Shown here one piece after another: positions 52,216-64,000 of a stretch of DNA of 64,000 bases. Position 1 is the stretch's first letter, and every line of letters begins with the position of its first letter. A program made the translations under genes and the position numbers. The DNA is from Hermodice carunculata (lineage: Eukaryota > Annelida > Polychaeta > Eunicida > Amphinomidae). The notes under the pieces are model-generated. The model was given only the letters and a program-made list of their open reading frames with translations. It ran no database searches and was not told the origin of the DNA. Where the stretch lies: assembly GCA_964020975.1 (NCBI GenBank), contig CAXHWN010002137.1, positions 260,001-324,000 on the forward strand, in the 5' to 3' direction.

Positions 52216-52318
52216 GAATTCCTGGAAAAAACAATATGTCCGTGTTGGCACACACACATAGATAAAGAATTCCTAGAAAAACAATATGTCTGTGTTGGCA
52301 CACAAACATAACAAAGTA
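52216..52318. repeat. 51-bp tandem duplication
   Basis: Two adjacent copies of a unit starting GAATTCCTRGAAAAA and containing CAATATGTCYGTGTTGGCAC, about 92 percent alike. Confidence 0.9.
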
Positions 52319-52799
52319 AAAATATTGGCAACTTTGCAGAAACAAACTGAGGTTCGATTTCAAATATTTAACAAAACGAAATGTATGTAAATCATAGATA
52401 ACGCCTTAAAATAAATTTTAGGAATTTGCCATTAAATTACATACAACATTTAGATTTATTAATATGCAGTCGACATGGTCGCTTCAATGGATTGACTCAA
52501 TTACTGAATCCAAAGTCACCCACATTAATATGCTTTTTCTTTCTTGTACCTTGTAAGTTTTGAGCCATGGGGCCTGTACTCATAGTTTTGCGCAGTCACT
52601 TTTCAAAAGTGTCCTGAACTGATTAAACTGCATCACAAAAACATCAAAGGATGTGATTTCGAGATATAGGCAGAGGGTATCAGATTGACAAACCACAGTT
52701 TGTAATTTAATCATACAAATTGTCTAAATTCATTTGTTACCATTTGTAAGCAGCGAATGTACAACACCGGATAAAACCACTAAAGCCAAAACCATAACT

Positions 52800-53770
52800 C
52801 AGTTCATTCTGAAACTTGGTGGCTTTTTTTTGGGGGGGGGGGGGTGGTTTAACAAATTGTTCAGTTTGGGTACATGTCGGTTAATGCATGCATCCCTATT
52901 GATTACCATGTAACTCAATGGGGATTGCAATTGAAAGACAAGTTTTTACTTCCTGTCAAAAATCCCATCGCCTGGATCAGAGTGGAACTTGTTACGGGTT
53001 GGATATCTAGGTCAGGTTTAGATGGGCCGTTCACACAAGCCTCTTGTAGTTTGTATATTTTTGGTTCGAAAGGTGGCACTGGAAAGTTTTTTTTTTTTTA
53101 TAATCCTGGAGGATTTTGTGTGGTTTGCTATTTTCATTTCCCTCCCGAAAACCGTCACTCAGACTTTTCTGAAACTTAGCAGAAATGTAGCTTTTTGGAG
53201 GGTTAAACAGACTTTTTTGTACCCCCCCCCCCCCCAGTTGCGACCCATAAGTTGTCACTCCACCTGGGGAATGGGGTGATTTGTGGTAATGACACACAGG
53301 CCACAAGCCTCATGTATGTCTTGCCTCTTATGGTTGAATGCATGTTTCAGGTCAGGAGTGAAATTTGTATCTTCACACTTTTTACGGGTTGGATATCTAG
53401 GTCAGGTTTAGATGGGCCGTTCACACAAGCCTCTTGTACTTTGTATATTTTTGGTTCAAAAGGTGACACTGGAAGGTTTTTTTTATAAGTCTGGAGGATT
53501 TTGTGTGGTTTGCTATTTTCGATTCATCCCGAAAACCGTCACTCAGATTTTTCTTAAACTTGGCAGAAATATAGCTTTTTGGAGGGTTAAACAAACTTGT
53601 TTGTACCCCCCCCCCCCCAGTTGCGACCCATAGGTTGTCACTCCACCTGGGGAATGGGGTGATTTGTGGGAGTGACACACTGGCCACAAGCCTCATGTAT
53701 GTCTTGCCTCTTATGGTTGACTGCAGTTTACAGGTCAGGAGTGAAATTTGTATCTTCATATTTGTATTGA
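52800..53770. repeat. 390-bp tandem duplication within a dispersed repeat
   Basis: Unit 52994-53383 is repeated at 53384-53765 with about 93 percent identity, both starting ACGGGTTGGATATCTAGGTC and both containing a C14-16 tract and CACTCCACCTGGGGAATGGG. A shorter, older third copy of the unit's end lies near 54225-54300. The flank at 52840-52990 matches the 0.5-kb repeat at 45.6-45.7 kb, so the duplicated unit belongs to the same dispersed family. Open frames over it are incidental. Confidence 0.9.
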
Positions 53771-54639
53771 AAGCTGAATGTGGATGGTTTGGGTTTCTCG
53801 AACCTATGCCTTTTTAAATTTACGTTTGCTGACATTATTGGGTTTGAATTTATGAATGGGTTTATGTTTTTCTGCAATCATTTGATAAATGCTTCATTGG
53901 CTATGTTGCACTGTGGACTGTGTTCTCTGACTCATAGCTATGATGAAGATAGAGCGTCGTTGTAATGTTACAGGTTCATGCATTTCACACCGATGATGTA
54001 TGCCTACTTTATTCTTTTGTTGTCAAATCAGCTGACTGACAAGCCGGGAACATCGACAAGTGGCAGACCCCCTCCTCCGTCTCTTTTAATCTTTGGCGCA
54101 AGTGAACAATTTTAGGTTTTAAGTGTTAAGGCCTATATGTCTTGCGTAAAAAATTAACGTTTGTAATCAATGAAGATATTTCCAAGGCTGAGAAGATCAG
54201 TTTGAAACCACTGGTTGCCTTTTATGTGTGACTGCCTGTCTCAAGTCAGGAGTGAAATTTGTTTCTTCACAGTGCTATTGAAGGTGAATGTTGATCCTTT
54301 GGTAATTCTTGAATCTCTGTCTTTTGCTGTTCTCGGGTACGTTTTCTGTCAATGTTGGGATTGCAATTATGAAGGTGAGGAATTTTTTTTGTAATCAGTT
54401 TATCTTGTGTAATGAAAGGATAAGAGCACACCACTACCCTAGCAGATTCTATTCACAAAAGGATTATTACAGTTCAACCTAATTGCCTTGTGTTAGAGGA
54501 TTAAGCAAACACAGAATTTTATTGACTGTAGGTGTTCATTAACTCGCAACCAAGAGCGAGTTTTATTTGACAAAATACAGCAAGTTAATAATCATATGTG
54601 TGAAAGAAAGTGGTTAACTCTTAATAAATGATATAGGCA

Positions 54640-57065
54640 TATGCACGTAACTAATTAGCGACATGTTTAAACACTTACAATAGACACATATTGAAAAATT
54701 AAAACTTTTTAGGTTTGTAACCACCCGACAGAGCCACTAATATGTTACACACATAACAATAGGATACAATACAAACATCCTTGCGGTTATTCATACAGTG
54801 TAACTCCATACAAGTTGAAAATTTAGAAAACTTATGTGCATGAATATTATCTTTTATACGAAGAGGGTTTTTTGCAGTAAATGGAAAATTTAACATGTGA
54901 TGTATGGTTTTACTGTTGTTGTATGTGGTATTAGAATTCTTGCCATTCAACTTGACAGGGTATATTAAGAATGTGTAGCTGTAGGTGGTTTCAACATATT
55001 GATAAAAAAATCTGAGAACTTCATTTTTTAGAATATTTGTAATAATATTTGTTTTTAAGCGTAGAATGCTATTAAATTTCAACATCTAAAGCTATTTAAA
55101 CAGAATAACTGTATGTGTATTATATGAAGCACTGGGCATTTAACGAACAGCCTTCTTCTGTAATATAAAAAATACGATCTTGACAGTGTCTCCAAGCAAG
55201 ACTGCCAAAGTTCAAATGTTACAAAAACATAGAATTGTACATAATTAGTAGGCTTTTTTGTTAGAACGTATTGGCGAATTCTTTTGAAAAATCTCAATTA
55301 CTTTAGAAAGCTTATTATCAATTTTGTGCAAATGGGCATTCGAGCTCAAAATTCTCTTTACACGCAAATCAAAAACATCAAATTGTTCTGTTCTTGAAAT
55401 TGAAGTACCATCAATTTTCAAATCCAGTGTAAAGTTAAGTTCCTTTCATGAGCAATGGAATATCATATATTTAGTTTTTGCCATGTTCAATGAAAGCTTA
55501 TTTGCTGCTAACCAACTATAGACTTTATATTCAATTCAATATTCATGGATTCAGATAATTCACCAGAAACAGAGCCAAAAGTAAATAGAAAATTTATCAA
55601 AGTCATGTCAGCGGCATATAGAATTGACTCAAATTTTGATGTGGCTAAGTACATATTATCTGTATAATTTATAAACAACAGAGGCCAAAGATAGATCCTT
55701 ACGGGGAGCCGTGTTGTTAAAGGTACACCATTAGAGCAAGAACCAATTCAAAGCAATTCCTTTATTTCTATAATCCTGGAGTTTGGTGATCTAAGGTATC
55801 AAAAGTCTAATTATTTGTTTTCAAATTTGTTTAAGAACATGGAACTGTGGATCGTTTTCTTGGTTATATTTTCTTTTCTTTATAAAGAGTATCAAGAGAT
55901 TGTAAACATCTGAGAATACCATTTGTAAACTAGGAAGAATATTTGTGTTTGTATTTACTAAATTTGACAGTATTAGCGGGGAGATGGCTATGTTAGGCAC
56001 TGTGTCATTTTTTTTCCATTTTCTTCAACATTTCGGGTCACAATTTAGATCTGCATTTAATATACCCACTATGTCAGAGCTACGCATATCATCATAACAG
56101 CAATGTAAAGAGTCAGGGCCATTGCTCCGTGTTTAATTTGAATTTATTATTATTTTGGGGGGAGGGGGGGGGGAGGCTTGCGTTAGAGACTGTATGTAAA
56201 TACATGTCAACAGAGCGAACTGGTCAGATATATCCAAAAATATGATACTGGATGAGCACACCTTGTCAGAGTTGGAACATTTACCAAAGATTTGGTCTGT
56301 CAGAGTGGCTGTTCTGTCAGTAAGCCTGGTAGGCAATATGATTTGGGGATAAAAACCATCACATAGCATCTAGATATTCAGCATAATCTGCCTTACATTG
56401 AATCTTAGTAAGGTTAAGTTGAAATCACCGACAATAACTTTGTCTGACCATTCTTGTGAGAAAAACTTCAAGTATTGGGCTCATGTTATTTATGCATAAG
56501 GCAATACCATTAGTATGATCTTTAGGGGGTCTGTGTATGATGCAGAAGGTAAACTATCTGTGTCATTGCACGGCATATCAATAAACTGACATTCCCAGAT
56601 CGGATAAAGCATGTAAAAAATTCTACGTATATACTTGCCACGACCACGTAAATATATAAGGAAGCCACCATGGTAGCTTCAGGTAGCTGCCAGGGGTATC
56701 ATTTTCAAGAGAAAACGTGCTACGTTAGAGAAGTCTTCTATCCAGGTTTTCTGGAGGCAAATAGCATCAAACTCATTATCATTTTTAGCGAAATCAATAA
56801 CCAATAAATATAACTTGTCAAACTTGGCATTTAAACTTTGAATATTCAAATCTAATATAGAGAAAGTGTTTTTTAATGGTTTTGTGTAATTTCTTAGATG
56901 TTTCATGTCCATGTTTGGGGAATCTGACGCCAAAGGAATAGTATTATCTAGGTTTTGGACATCCATTAGTAGATCATTCAGGCACTTCAGTGATGTGCCA
57001 CCAAAATATTTTAGCGCATCTTCATTTATGCTATGAAATGTCATAAATGGACCAAAATATCACGT
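54640..57065 (-). mobile_element. Decayed APE-type LINE (endonuclease plus reverse transcriptase remnants)
   Basis: Minus strand, 5' to 3': endonuclease start FSILDLNIQSLNAKFDKLYL and FDAICLQKTWIED (57044-56679); endonuclease end GFYPQIILPTRLTDRTATLT...FLDISDQFAL (56369-56133); reverse transcriptase piece with DTLDHQ, YAADMTLI in place of the catalytic YADDTTLI, and ANKLSLNMAKTKYMIFH (about 55810-55400); C-terminal tail ending KDNIHAHKFSKFSTCME and a NCYIC-like end (55297-54699). Numerous stops and frameshifts and the loss of most of the finger region show great age. Different subfamily from the 33-kb LINE, judging by its C-terminal pattern. The ADD-to-AADM change alone would inactivate it. 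Confidence 0.9.
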
Positions 57066-59010
57066 TAATTGGCAAGGTATTTCCATTTACAAAAAAAAAA
57101 AAAAAAAAGGCATAAAAAGTTTTTGATAAAATGACAGTAATGAGGTGGATAATATACCATAACATGATAACCATGTGTGCAATTTAAGGCATTATATAGC
57201 ATTTTCTGAAACAGGTATAAAAGCAGGCCTGAAAAATGGACAATTCAAAGTGATATCGTATACTTGAACACAATGAAGACTACAAACATAGTTGTATGTA
57301 TAAGGTAATGGAATGCAAGGATAATTGCATATGTATGTACATTTATAGTGTGATGCCAGAAAAAAGAAAGCACACGTCTGGAAACATGACTGAATGAACT
57401 GGCAACAAAAAATTGGATATGCAGGAGAGTAAAGCATCTCAAACTAACAACTTGTATGGAACCCAGTAAGGGTACAGAACAAAACAATTGAATGTTGCAA
57501 ATATTGGAGTACTTCCAGGATTATGGCATGTGCATGCAGAAGTAAGTATGAAGGCAAACACGGGTGAGTTCAATGAACTACGTATACTACAAAATAGAAA
57601 TGACGTGTGACACAAATGAAGAACATGACCACTCCAGAATAATTGAAAGTGTGAGAGTACGAAAGAATGATGATTTATGTGAGTTCCAGAAAGTACAATA
57701 AAATAATTGCATGTATGAATACAGTGGGTAATCACACGTACATGTTTTTTTTTTTTTGTATGGCAGATGGGTAGGCATCTGAGCAGAATTTTGAAAACTA
57801 ATATGCTGAAATACAAATTACAAAAGTTGAAAAGACAAAAGATTTAAAAAAAAAAAAAAAAAAACAAATGTACACATAGTCCATGGCAAAAGGGGAAATT
57901 GAATAAAGATAGTTCCCAAAGAAATTTCAAGTCCAAATAGTATGTTAGGCTATAAGTGGTGGACAAAGGGCTATGATCTGTGGACAAAGCCGCATTTATG
58001 TTCGGAATCTCTGTTGATGTTTATATTTGCGTCATGTCAAAAATTGAATAGCGCCATGGCGGTCTGTCTAGGTGATTTCAGAATTCTATTAGGAAGTCTA
58101 TTGAGAAATTTGAATATCATGCCAGAGCCAGAGCCAGAGCAGTGCCAAGTTCAATACCCAATAAATCGTCAGTTATGTCTTTCTTTGTTATTTGTGGGTA
58201 GTAGGGATCTTTTCTACTTTGATTATTCAATTGAACGAATGATCAGTTGTTGATATACTTCACTCTTCATTTTCCTTTATATCTGGTGGCATGTCAGGGG
58301 CCAGTGAGATTTTATTTGGGTGGTTTTTAAGCTATATGGCACGTGACAACCATTCATGTTTTTCTCCAGTTCAACAAACGAAATTATGATGATTGTATCT
58401 GCACTGCTTTTGAGGCGATGGCAAGCAGCAATCTATCTTAGTTGAGTGAGCATTATGGACTTTCAGGTGGTTATTGGCAAAATCAGTACATGATTTTTCT
58501 TGTGCCAGGCCTCTCAAACCTTGCACTATAAGTGACCACTAACGTTTGTGCATGTCATTTTCAAGCATTTTCACTGCTAAAGCTGTAGTAAGAACCTGGA
58601 TTTTTGTGGGAAGCTCTGGCAAAAGATCATTTAAAACAGAGTCAATAAAGTCACTGCAGTCTCGAATGCTTTTTCCCAAAACCATGAATTTGTGTTGAGA
58701 GTGTCAAGCCGGGTCACTGACGAGTCACCCGTTGTTTTAGGCTCTGCAAACCCTTCCCTGACACCTAATCTCATCACTCTCAAAATCAGTTGGTTGTAGC
58801 TAATTTCATTTTGAAAATATTTGAAAAAAAAATCAAGTTGCAACTCGTCAATTAAAAAGAAAGAACATGTGCAAATATGGAGCCTTCAAATCCAAAAAGG
58901 AGGATGCCATAACCTCACCTCTTCATCCCATAACTCCAAACCACATTGAAGTTTACAACTCTGACGTTGTCCAAGTACCAAGAGCCTGACAGCATTTAAT
59001 TGTATGGTGA
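57066..59010. other. No gene recognised
   Basis: AT-rich, with poly-A tracts at 57090-57108 and 57846-57865 and a GCCAGAGCCAGAGCCAGAGC triplication near 58123. Open minus frames at 57190-57820 overlap in several frames with biased composition and are not convincing. Confidence 0.4.
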
Positions 59011-59188
59011 GTGTTGTTTATCATGATTTTTGGTATAATAAAACAATTATTGCCTTTTCAGGAGGGGTAGAGCCAGAGTCATTGCCACCCCGACGAAGAC
59101 AACCTCCCAAGGGGTGAAAATCTGGCTGTACCCCTCGTGAAAAGGCAGCAATTGTTTTATTATAGCAAAAATCATGATAAGCAACACA
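59011..59188. mobile_element. Near-perfect 178-bp palindrome (foldback/MITE-like)
   Basis: Left arm 59011-59091 and right arm 59110-59188 are inverted copies differing at about ten positions, with a 19-bp loop. Outer ends read GTGTTGYTTATCATGATTTT; inner parts carry TATAATAAAACAATT, GCCTTTTCA, GAGGGGTA and CACCCC on both arms. No flanking target duplication could be found, so it is either a foldback MITE whose ends I cannot define or a local inverted duplication. Transcription from either side would give a strong hairpin RNA. Confidence 0.8.
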
Positions 59189-62100
59189 AAAACATAACTT
59201 AGTGGTATTCTTCCCTGTCACACTGCAGCATTCCTTGATTGCTTGCTTCATGCGTGAGGCTGGGTCACATCATAGCCTGGTTCGCCTGCACACCACCAGG
59301 CATGACCACATTAGAGTGCCCTCTGTCGGAATGGGCAGGGTGTCAATAGTGATGTCTCCCTGCACCAAACATGGGACATTACTATTATCACCCTCCACTG
59401 AAGATTCATGTGGATCTCAAGTAACAGTCATAGTTGTCTAAGCCTTAATAGATAATCAGAATCCTTCATTTCTATTTGAAGTATAATAATAGCTATTTCG
59501 CCAAAGTGATTAGGGAAGACCTTGCAAAACAGACCACCTGGGCAAAAGGAATAACATGAATATCTCTGACGAAGTGTATCATGACATCATTTGATTTATA
59601 TCTTCAACGTCACAACATGCTGGTGTTCTCTGGGCAATGGCATTCAAACCTCGCATGCAACTAGACCCACCTGCTACAACAAAAAGTAAGTGAAGGTGCC
59701 AGGATGGTTTCAGGCACGTTGCAGACTCTGCCGACTTTCACCCCGTCCAGCTCATATAAATTGATCGTTTCACCCATAAAACTATATATTTACATAATTG
59801 TATGGATGTTTAGATTTGTAAAAACAGAATATCGAATCAATAGAGAGATTTTTTGAGACGTTTTACTGTTGTGTGAGCGGATATCGATTCAGAAGTTTAT
59901 TTCAGCGTGTTTGCACAACATTCAATTGAAGATCTGCAAACTATCTGAAACGATAACATAGGCCACTCCCGAGGAACCGAATTTTTGCATAGGGGTGCAA
60001 TTGATTTTATACAATTTTGTAGAATTTTGAAGTTGGTACCATGATGTTATACAGTTTCTTAATTTTTGAGCACCAAAAATCACAGGAGGAAGAGTTGAAA
60101 GGCCAAATAAAAAACGGTTCCTAAGTAACACATTTATCTTGCTTAACCCATTTATTTTGAGAGAATATATCTATCTGTGTTTGATTGACGTCATTTAAAA
60201 ATTTGATTGATCTTGTGAATATTGACTTCCAAGAAAATTGCTTTCAAAGGTCATGGCTCTGATTTTTTAGAAAAACGGATCATTGTGTTAAAGTTACTCA
60301 TTACATCCGATCGAACTTTTAGTATGAGTAGAGTAAATAATACCTTCAACTTCGATGTATTCTTGCAAAGATACATTATTGTTTCGTGGTATAAAAATCA
60401 AGTTTTTTTATCTCAAATTTCATAAAGCCAGACACAATGTTGGCTTTAGCGATGTGTTTTCACATACCACTTTCAAGGATCAAAGGGAGGACATAAAGTG
60501 ATTACAAGGTCACCTGACCATGGCCCTGACAACACACTGTTTCAAAATGGCAGCCAGCAATTGGGTCCAAGTGTGGTTTGACAGTTTGCTTTACAATATC
60601 CACCTGGGTGAGAGGCTTTATAATCTGAGATCGTTCGACCTGGCCAGGCTGTATAGTGTCAGCGTGCGCCACAAGGCAAATATTTAATTATTTGCGCAAC
60701 AAGCAACATGATTGAACGTGCGAGGCCTTTTTTGTATCAAGTTTCACTGAAAGTGACCACCAGAAAGTTTGTCACAAATTACATGATTTGCTGTGCAGTT
60801 TCCAGGTCAGGGTATCCAAAGGTTAGGCACCCTTGGAGATGTAAAATGTCTAGCCTGTACTTTAGTGCGGTTATAGCTATTCGAAACAACATGGGTGGCA
60901 GAATACAAGAGTCTGCATGATCACGGGCATGATTTACCGTAACATCCCGATTTGTTTCTGTCATGCATCTGGGTCTGTGTTACAGACTTGTTCCATTTGA
61001 ACTTTTTAATGAAAATAAATTTCAATTCATTGTTACAATATTAATATGTCATGTCAACATATAGCGATCACCCAGAACGATAACAACACAGTCGTCATTG
61101 TCTTTGCAGGGGCTTTGTCACTGTGTGGTGATGAATCTACAAATTTTTCTTTTTTGCTTTCTGTCACAACTTTTCACAACTTAAGCGTACCTAGGTAAGA
61201 AGTCTTGCAGGCGATCGTCATGTCTCACCCAGGGAAGTTTGAACTACATTCCATCAGTTCGGTATCATAACCATACATACCCGCCTTTAGGTGCATTGTG
61301 CTCAAGGCGCACTGAGGAAAGATGTTGACTCATTGTCAAACCTTTCATATTCTATGTCTAGCTTTATGCCAATGCATTAGAAACCACCTTCTTAATGTTA
61401 GTGTATGTTTTACATCCTTCTATTATGTCATCACAGACTATGGTATACAGTTACCTAACAAAAACATGTCGAGCAAGCTGGACGCTGCTTCAACTCAAAG
61501 CTGCAATGGTTGCCACAAAGGGCAGGGGCTCAGAAATAAGGAAACCAGCTTTGCAGCACAGCATTCTGTACTCCAATCTGCAGAGCCACATTCACTCGGG
61601 TTCGGAAATATAAGTGTTGGGTACGATTTGGCCGGTCTTCCAAGTTTTCCTGGAAAACGAATTAGTCGATTAGGCTTAAATGAAAGTCATAGGGAGAAAG
61701 ACATTTGGGTTGACTTAGATAGCCCTACAAAACATGGCTTTTGGACTGACAGAAATCAATCGAATAAAATAACCATTTAGCTACGGGATAGCAGGACATA
61801 ATTGGGTGAAAAATTTGATGAAGAGGAATAAACTTAGCCTTCATATGTCAGAAACTACAAGCATCACCAGAGCAAGCAAGTTAGATAAACTTCATGTCAA
61901 AAAGCTTTTTTATCTGCTTTAAGGATGCTGATACAGGTAACGTATGTATTTATCTGTTAGGTACAACTGATAGGAACAACTTGAAAATTACTTCACAGGA
62001 TCTATAAAAATGCTATCACCAACGCACAATTGTTCAAAGCTAGAACAAATAAAATGTTCAGGCACCACATTACGCATTCTCTTGAAAGCTGCAACGAAAC

Positions 62101-62244
62101 GGCTATGTGGATAATTGTAGAGTAACGTAAGTATCAGTTTCACTTATTTTACAATGACCATGTTACAATACGTCATGAGGGTACCCATATAGAGTTCCAG
62201 AACCTGAAAAATGTTTGCAACATCTTAATTTGCTAACTGCACAC
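59189..62244. other. No gene recognised
   Basis: AT-rich. The 152-codon plus frame at 61322-61780 is the longest; its latter part (GNISVGYDLAGLPSFPGKR and on) has balanced composition, but I know no homologue and the beginning overlaps a dispersed-repeat word (GAGGAAAGATGTTGAC) also at 35060. Confidence 0.35.
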
Positions 62245-64000
62245 TTAATATTTAACAAATACATATTGTTCTATCTTTTGTTCCTCAGCGTCAGACAATT
62301 TGGAAATGCGTCCAGACTTTCCAGAAGGTTCTGGAGGAGACATTTTGCAAAATATATTCGTAGTTGCAACCCATAAATGGTCGGGCCGTGTTGGCCATCT
62401 GAACATATTTTTCACCTTTTCCATGAAATTGATTTCACAATCACTGTCAGCAGCATCCACATTTTCAACTCTCCCAATGTACCAGGATGCATCATGACGA
62501 GCTGTGACAAAATCACCTTCATTTAAAGCATGGGGAATGTCTGCTTTTCCCTGTCTGTGCTTGCTGCTTACCAAGAAATTTCCAAATCTAGTTGAATTTC
62601 CACTGCTTGCTGCGGAGTTTGTGAGGCTGGTCCACCAACAGACCCTTCCTCCCCCTTATCCTTAACACTAGATGCTACTGGTCCTTCTTTGCTAAAAGAG
62701 GCGCGTTTTTTTTTTTTTTTTTTTTTGGTCATTTGCACATGCTTAGGTGGCAGATGATTCGGGACTTTTCGGAGATCGAGTTGCTCACAGTAATCACAGA
62801 AGTCCCCTGACAGACAAACATTGCAGTAGCAAGTATGTCTACCTTGCAGGCAATGTGTGCTGCTGTGACCTGCTACAGAATGAAGCTTAATGGTGTTTTC
62901 TACTTGCTGTAATTTCACACCTTCATCTATATTTTGACGTTTCTGGCTGCTTTCATATTTTGAGATGAATGAAAATTTCACCTCTTTGATGGTTGATGTG
63001 TCTGTCCATTGGTAGAAATCTATCACATTTTGGATAACTGTGTGCCCCTGTCACATGGTGTATTGGCCACTTTGTTTGTTGTGATACCAAGGCCGTCACA
63101 TGGGCCTTTCCCATGTACGGCCTCGAAATGATTTCACCGTGCTTTTATCGCATAGGCGTTTTGTGGCTTGTGATTGTGTGAATTATATTGCAATTTTGAT
63201 ATTGACCAGAAGGCGAATCTGTCCAGTGGCATCTTCAAGTCCTTGTCAATGTCTTTCACTAATGGTATAAGTTGAACAATGGATGTGCATACAGCACTTG
63301 CTGAATGTGACATCTGATTGGACACAATTACGTAGCTTTTGTGTTTACGCTTGTTATCCTCATTGTAATTTACAACACAGGGATGTAGGGTCATAGAAGC
63401 TTGTTTCCAATAGGCGTACTGCACTTCGTCAAGGGACCTATAGGAAAAATTCTCTGCAAAGTCCCTTTGAAAAATCATTTGATGCATGGTGAGATTTTCC
63501 TTTGGGGTTCGCTGTTGTTGATACTGCTGATAGAATCTGCTTACATACTGGGAAATCTGCAAGTTCCTTCTTCAACTGAAACTTAAAATCCGCTGCAGTT
63601 GTTCCTTCATCAACTAGTCTCATTTTCATAATGCCATTTTCCTCAGCTTTTTGTTCCCATTTTGTTACAGTGGACATTCATTGTAATATCCTGAAGAGAG
63701 TCATCTATGTCATTTTCATGCAGAAGAAAACCGTGTGGGTTTTCACCGAATTTAACCCCTGTTTTCCTCAATCCTTACACCCTGTGAGCCATATTCTGGT
63801 GATGAATACATTGGCATGTGTTCCTTGAAATATAAGCAGTCAAGAGGATATTTCTAGATTGCTAACGACAGAAGGTGCAGAGTGATGCCGATATCTGCAG
63901 AGTTTCAGCTGTATACTTGCAGTGGAGATTTTACATGTAATCTGTGAGAACCTTGGTCCGTTTTTTGTCACCTGATCCATTTTTCTTGGCATCAACTTTC
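62245..64000 (-). pseudogene. Broken copy of a widespread transposase-like multicopy protein (runs off window)
   Basis: Minus strand, 5' to 3': K-rich start with SLCTFCR and RNTCQCIHHQNMAH (64000-63780), resembling the LRP...C.C.H.N segment of the family; VTKWEQKAEENG and a linker (63677-63438); QRDFAENFSYRSLDEVQYAY and KHKSYVIVSNQMSH (63562-63134), where relatives have (Q)xDFAENY...QDEVQSAHW...VISDDLxH; HFEAVHGKGPCDGLG (about 63118-63075); CYCNVCLSGDFCDYC; and a Tudor-like end NEGDFVTARHDASWYIGRVE...FRWPTRPDHLWV...PEPSGKSGR (62574-62245). Frames change at least four times and stops occur. A poly-Lys stretch (T22 in plus, 62708-62729) is one slippage site. I recall such genes in many copies in cnidarians and molluscs; function unproven, DDE/RNase H-like fold suspected. 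Confidence 0.75.

Noticed and set aside
61322-61780. 152-codon plus frame as a gene
   Set aside because: Begins in a dispersed-repeat word and matches no known family; kept only as a note.

Overview
This is intron-rich, AT-rich eukaryotic DNA, almost certainly from an invertebrate animal. Short exons with consensus splice sites sit in a sea of long (TA)n tracts, tandem arrays, APE-type LINE debris, tRNA-derived SINEs and a mariner-type transposon. Arrays carrying TGACCTTTGACC-like motifs and the dispersed 'TTTGAACAAA...GGTGACCATT'-type family remind me of mollusc and other lophotrochozoan genomes, but the species cannot be proved from the window. No prokaryotic gene, CRISPR array, rRNA gene, intact tRNA gene or recognisable retrovirus/LTR/Polinton-like element was seen.

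The main host gene lies on the minus strand and covers the first 24.5 kb, leaving the window at base 1. Five exons are supported, in transcript order: 24279-24450 (CARD-like death-fold segment), about 12762/12866-13387 (Schlafen-core-like lobe), 9085-9198 (short linker exon), 5989-6766 (Schlafen linker region plus Walker A of a superfamily 1 helicase domain) and 1-864 (helicase motifs II, III and IV). Reading phases fit across all introns if the 12866 donor is used. I interpret it as a helicase-bearing (group III-like) Schlafen with an N-terminal CARD, a plausible innate-immunity effector or sensor. The first exon(s) and the 3' end are not visible. Its introns hold a 54-bp satellite of roughly 35-40 units (9.85-12.76 kb), a tRNA-like SINE, several degenerate arrays and a 2.2-kb mariner-type element with long inverted repeats ending 50 bp from the CARD exon.

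From 24.5 to 48 kb I find mostly non-coding, repeat-derived DNA: a GC-rich retroposon-like block (25.6-26.1 kb), a tRNA-derived SINE with an ACT tail (26.9-27.3 kb), a LINE 3' half (32.75-33.77 kb), a 54-bp mucin-like coding-compatible array (33.9-34.3 kb), a 62-bp minisatellite open in all three minus frames (40.4-41.0 kb), and arrays at 43.9-46.5 kb.

Around 48.1-49.9 kb CpG density rises and a TISU-like ATGGCGGC element, two small candidate exons and a 115-codon open stretch suggest the 5' end of an unidentified plus-strand gene. Further right are more arrays (51.4-53.8 kb), a decayed APE/RT LINE (54.6-57.1 kb), a 178-bp near-perfect palindrome (59.0-59.2 kb), and, running off the right edge on the minus strand, a broken copy of a widespread multicopy transposase-like protein family with an HGKGPCDG motif and a Tudor-like C-terminal segment (62.2-64.0 kb).
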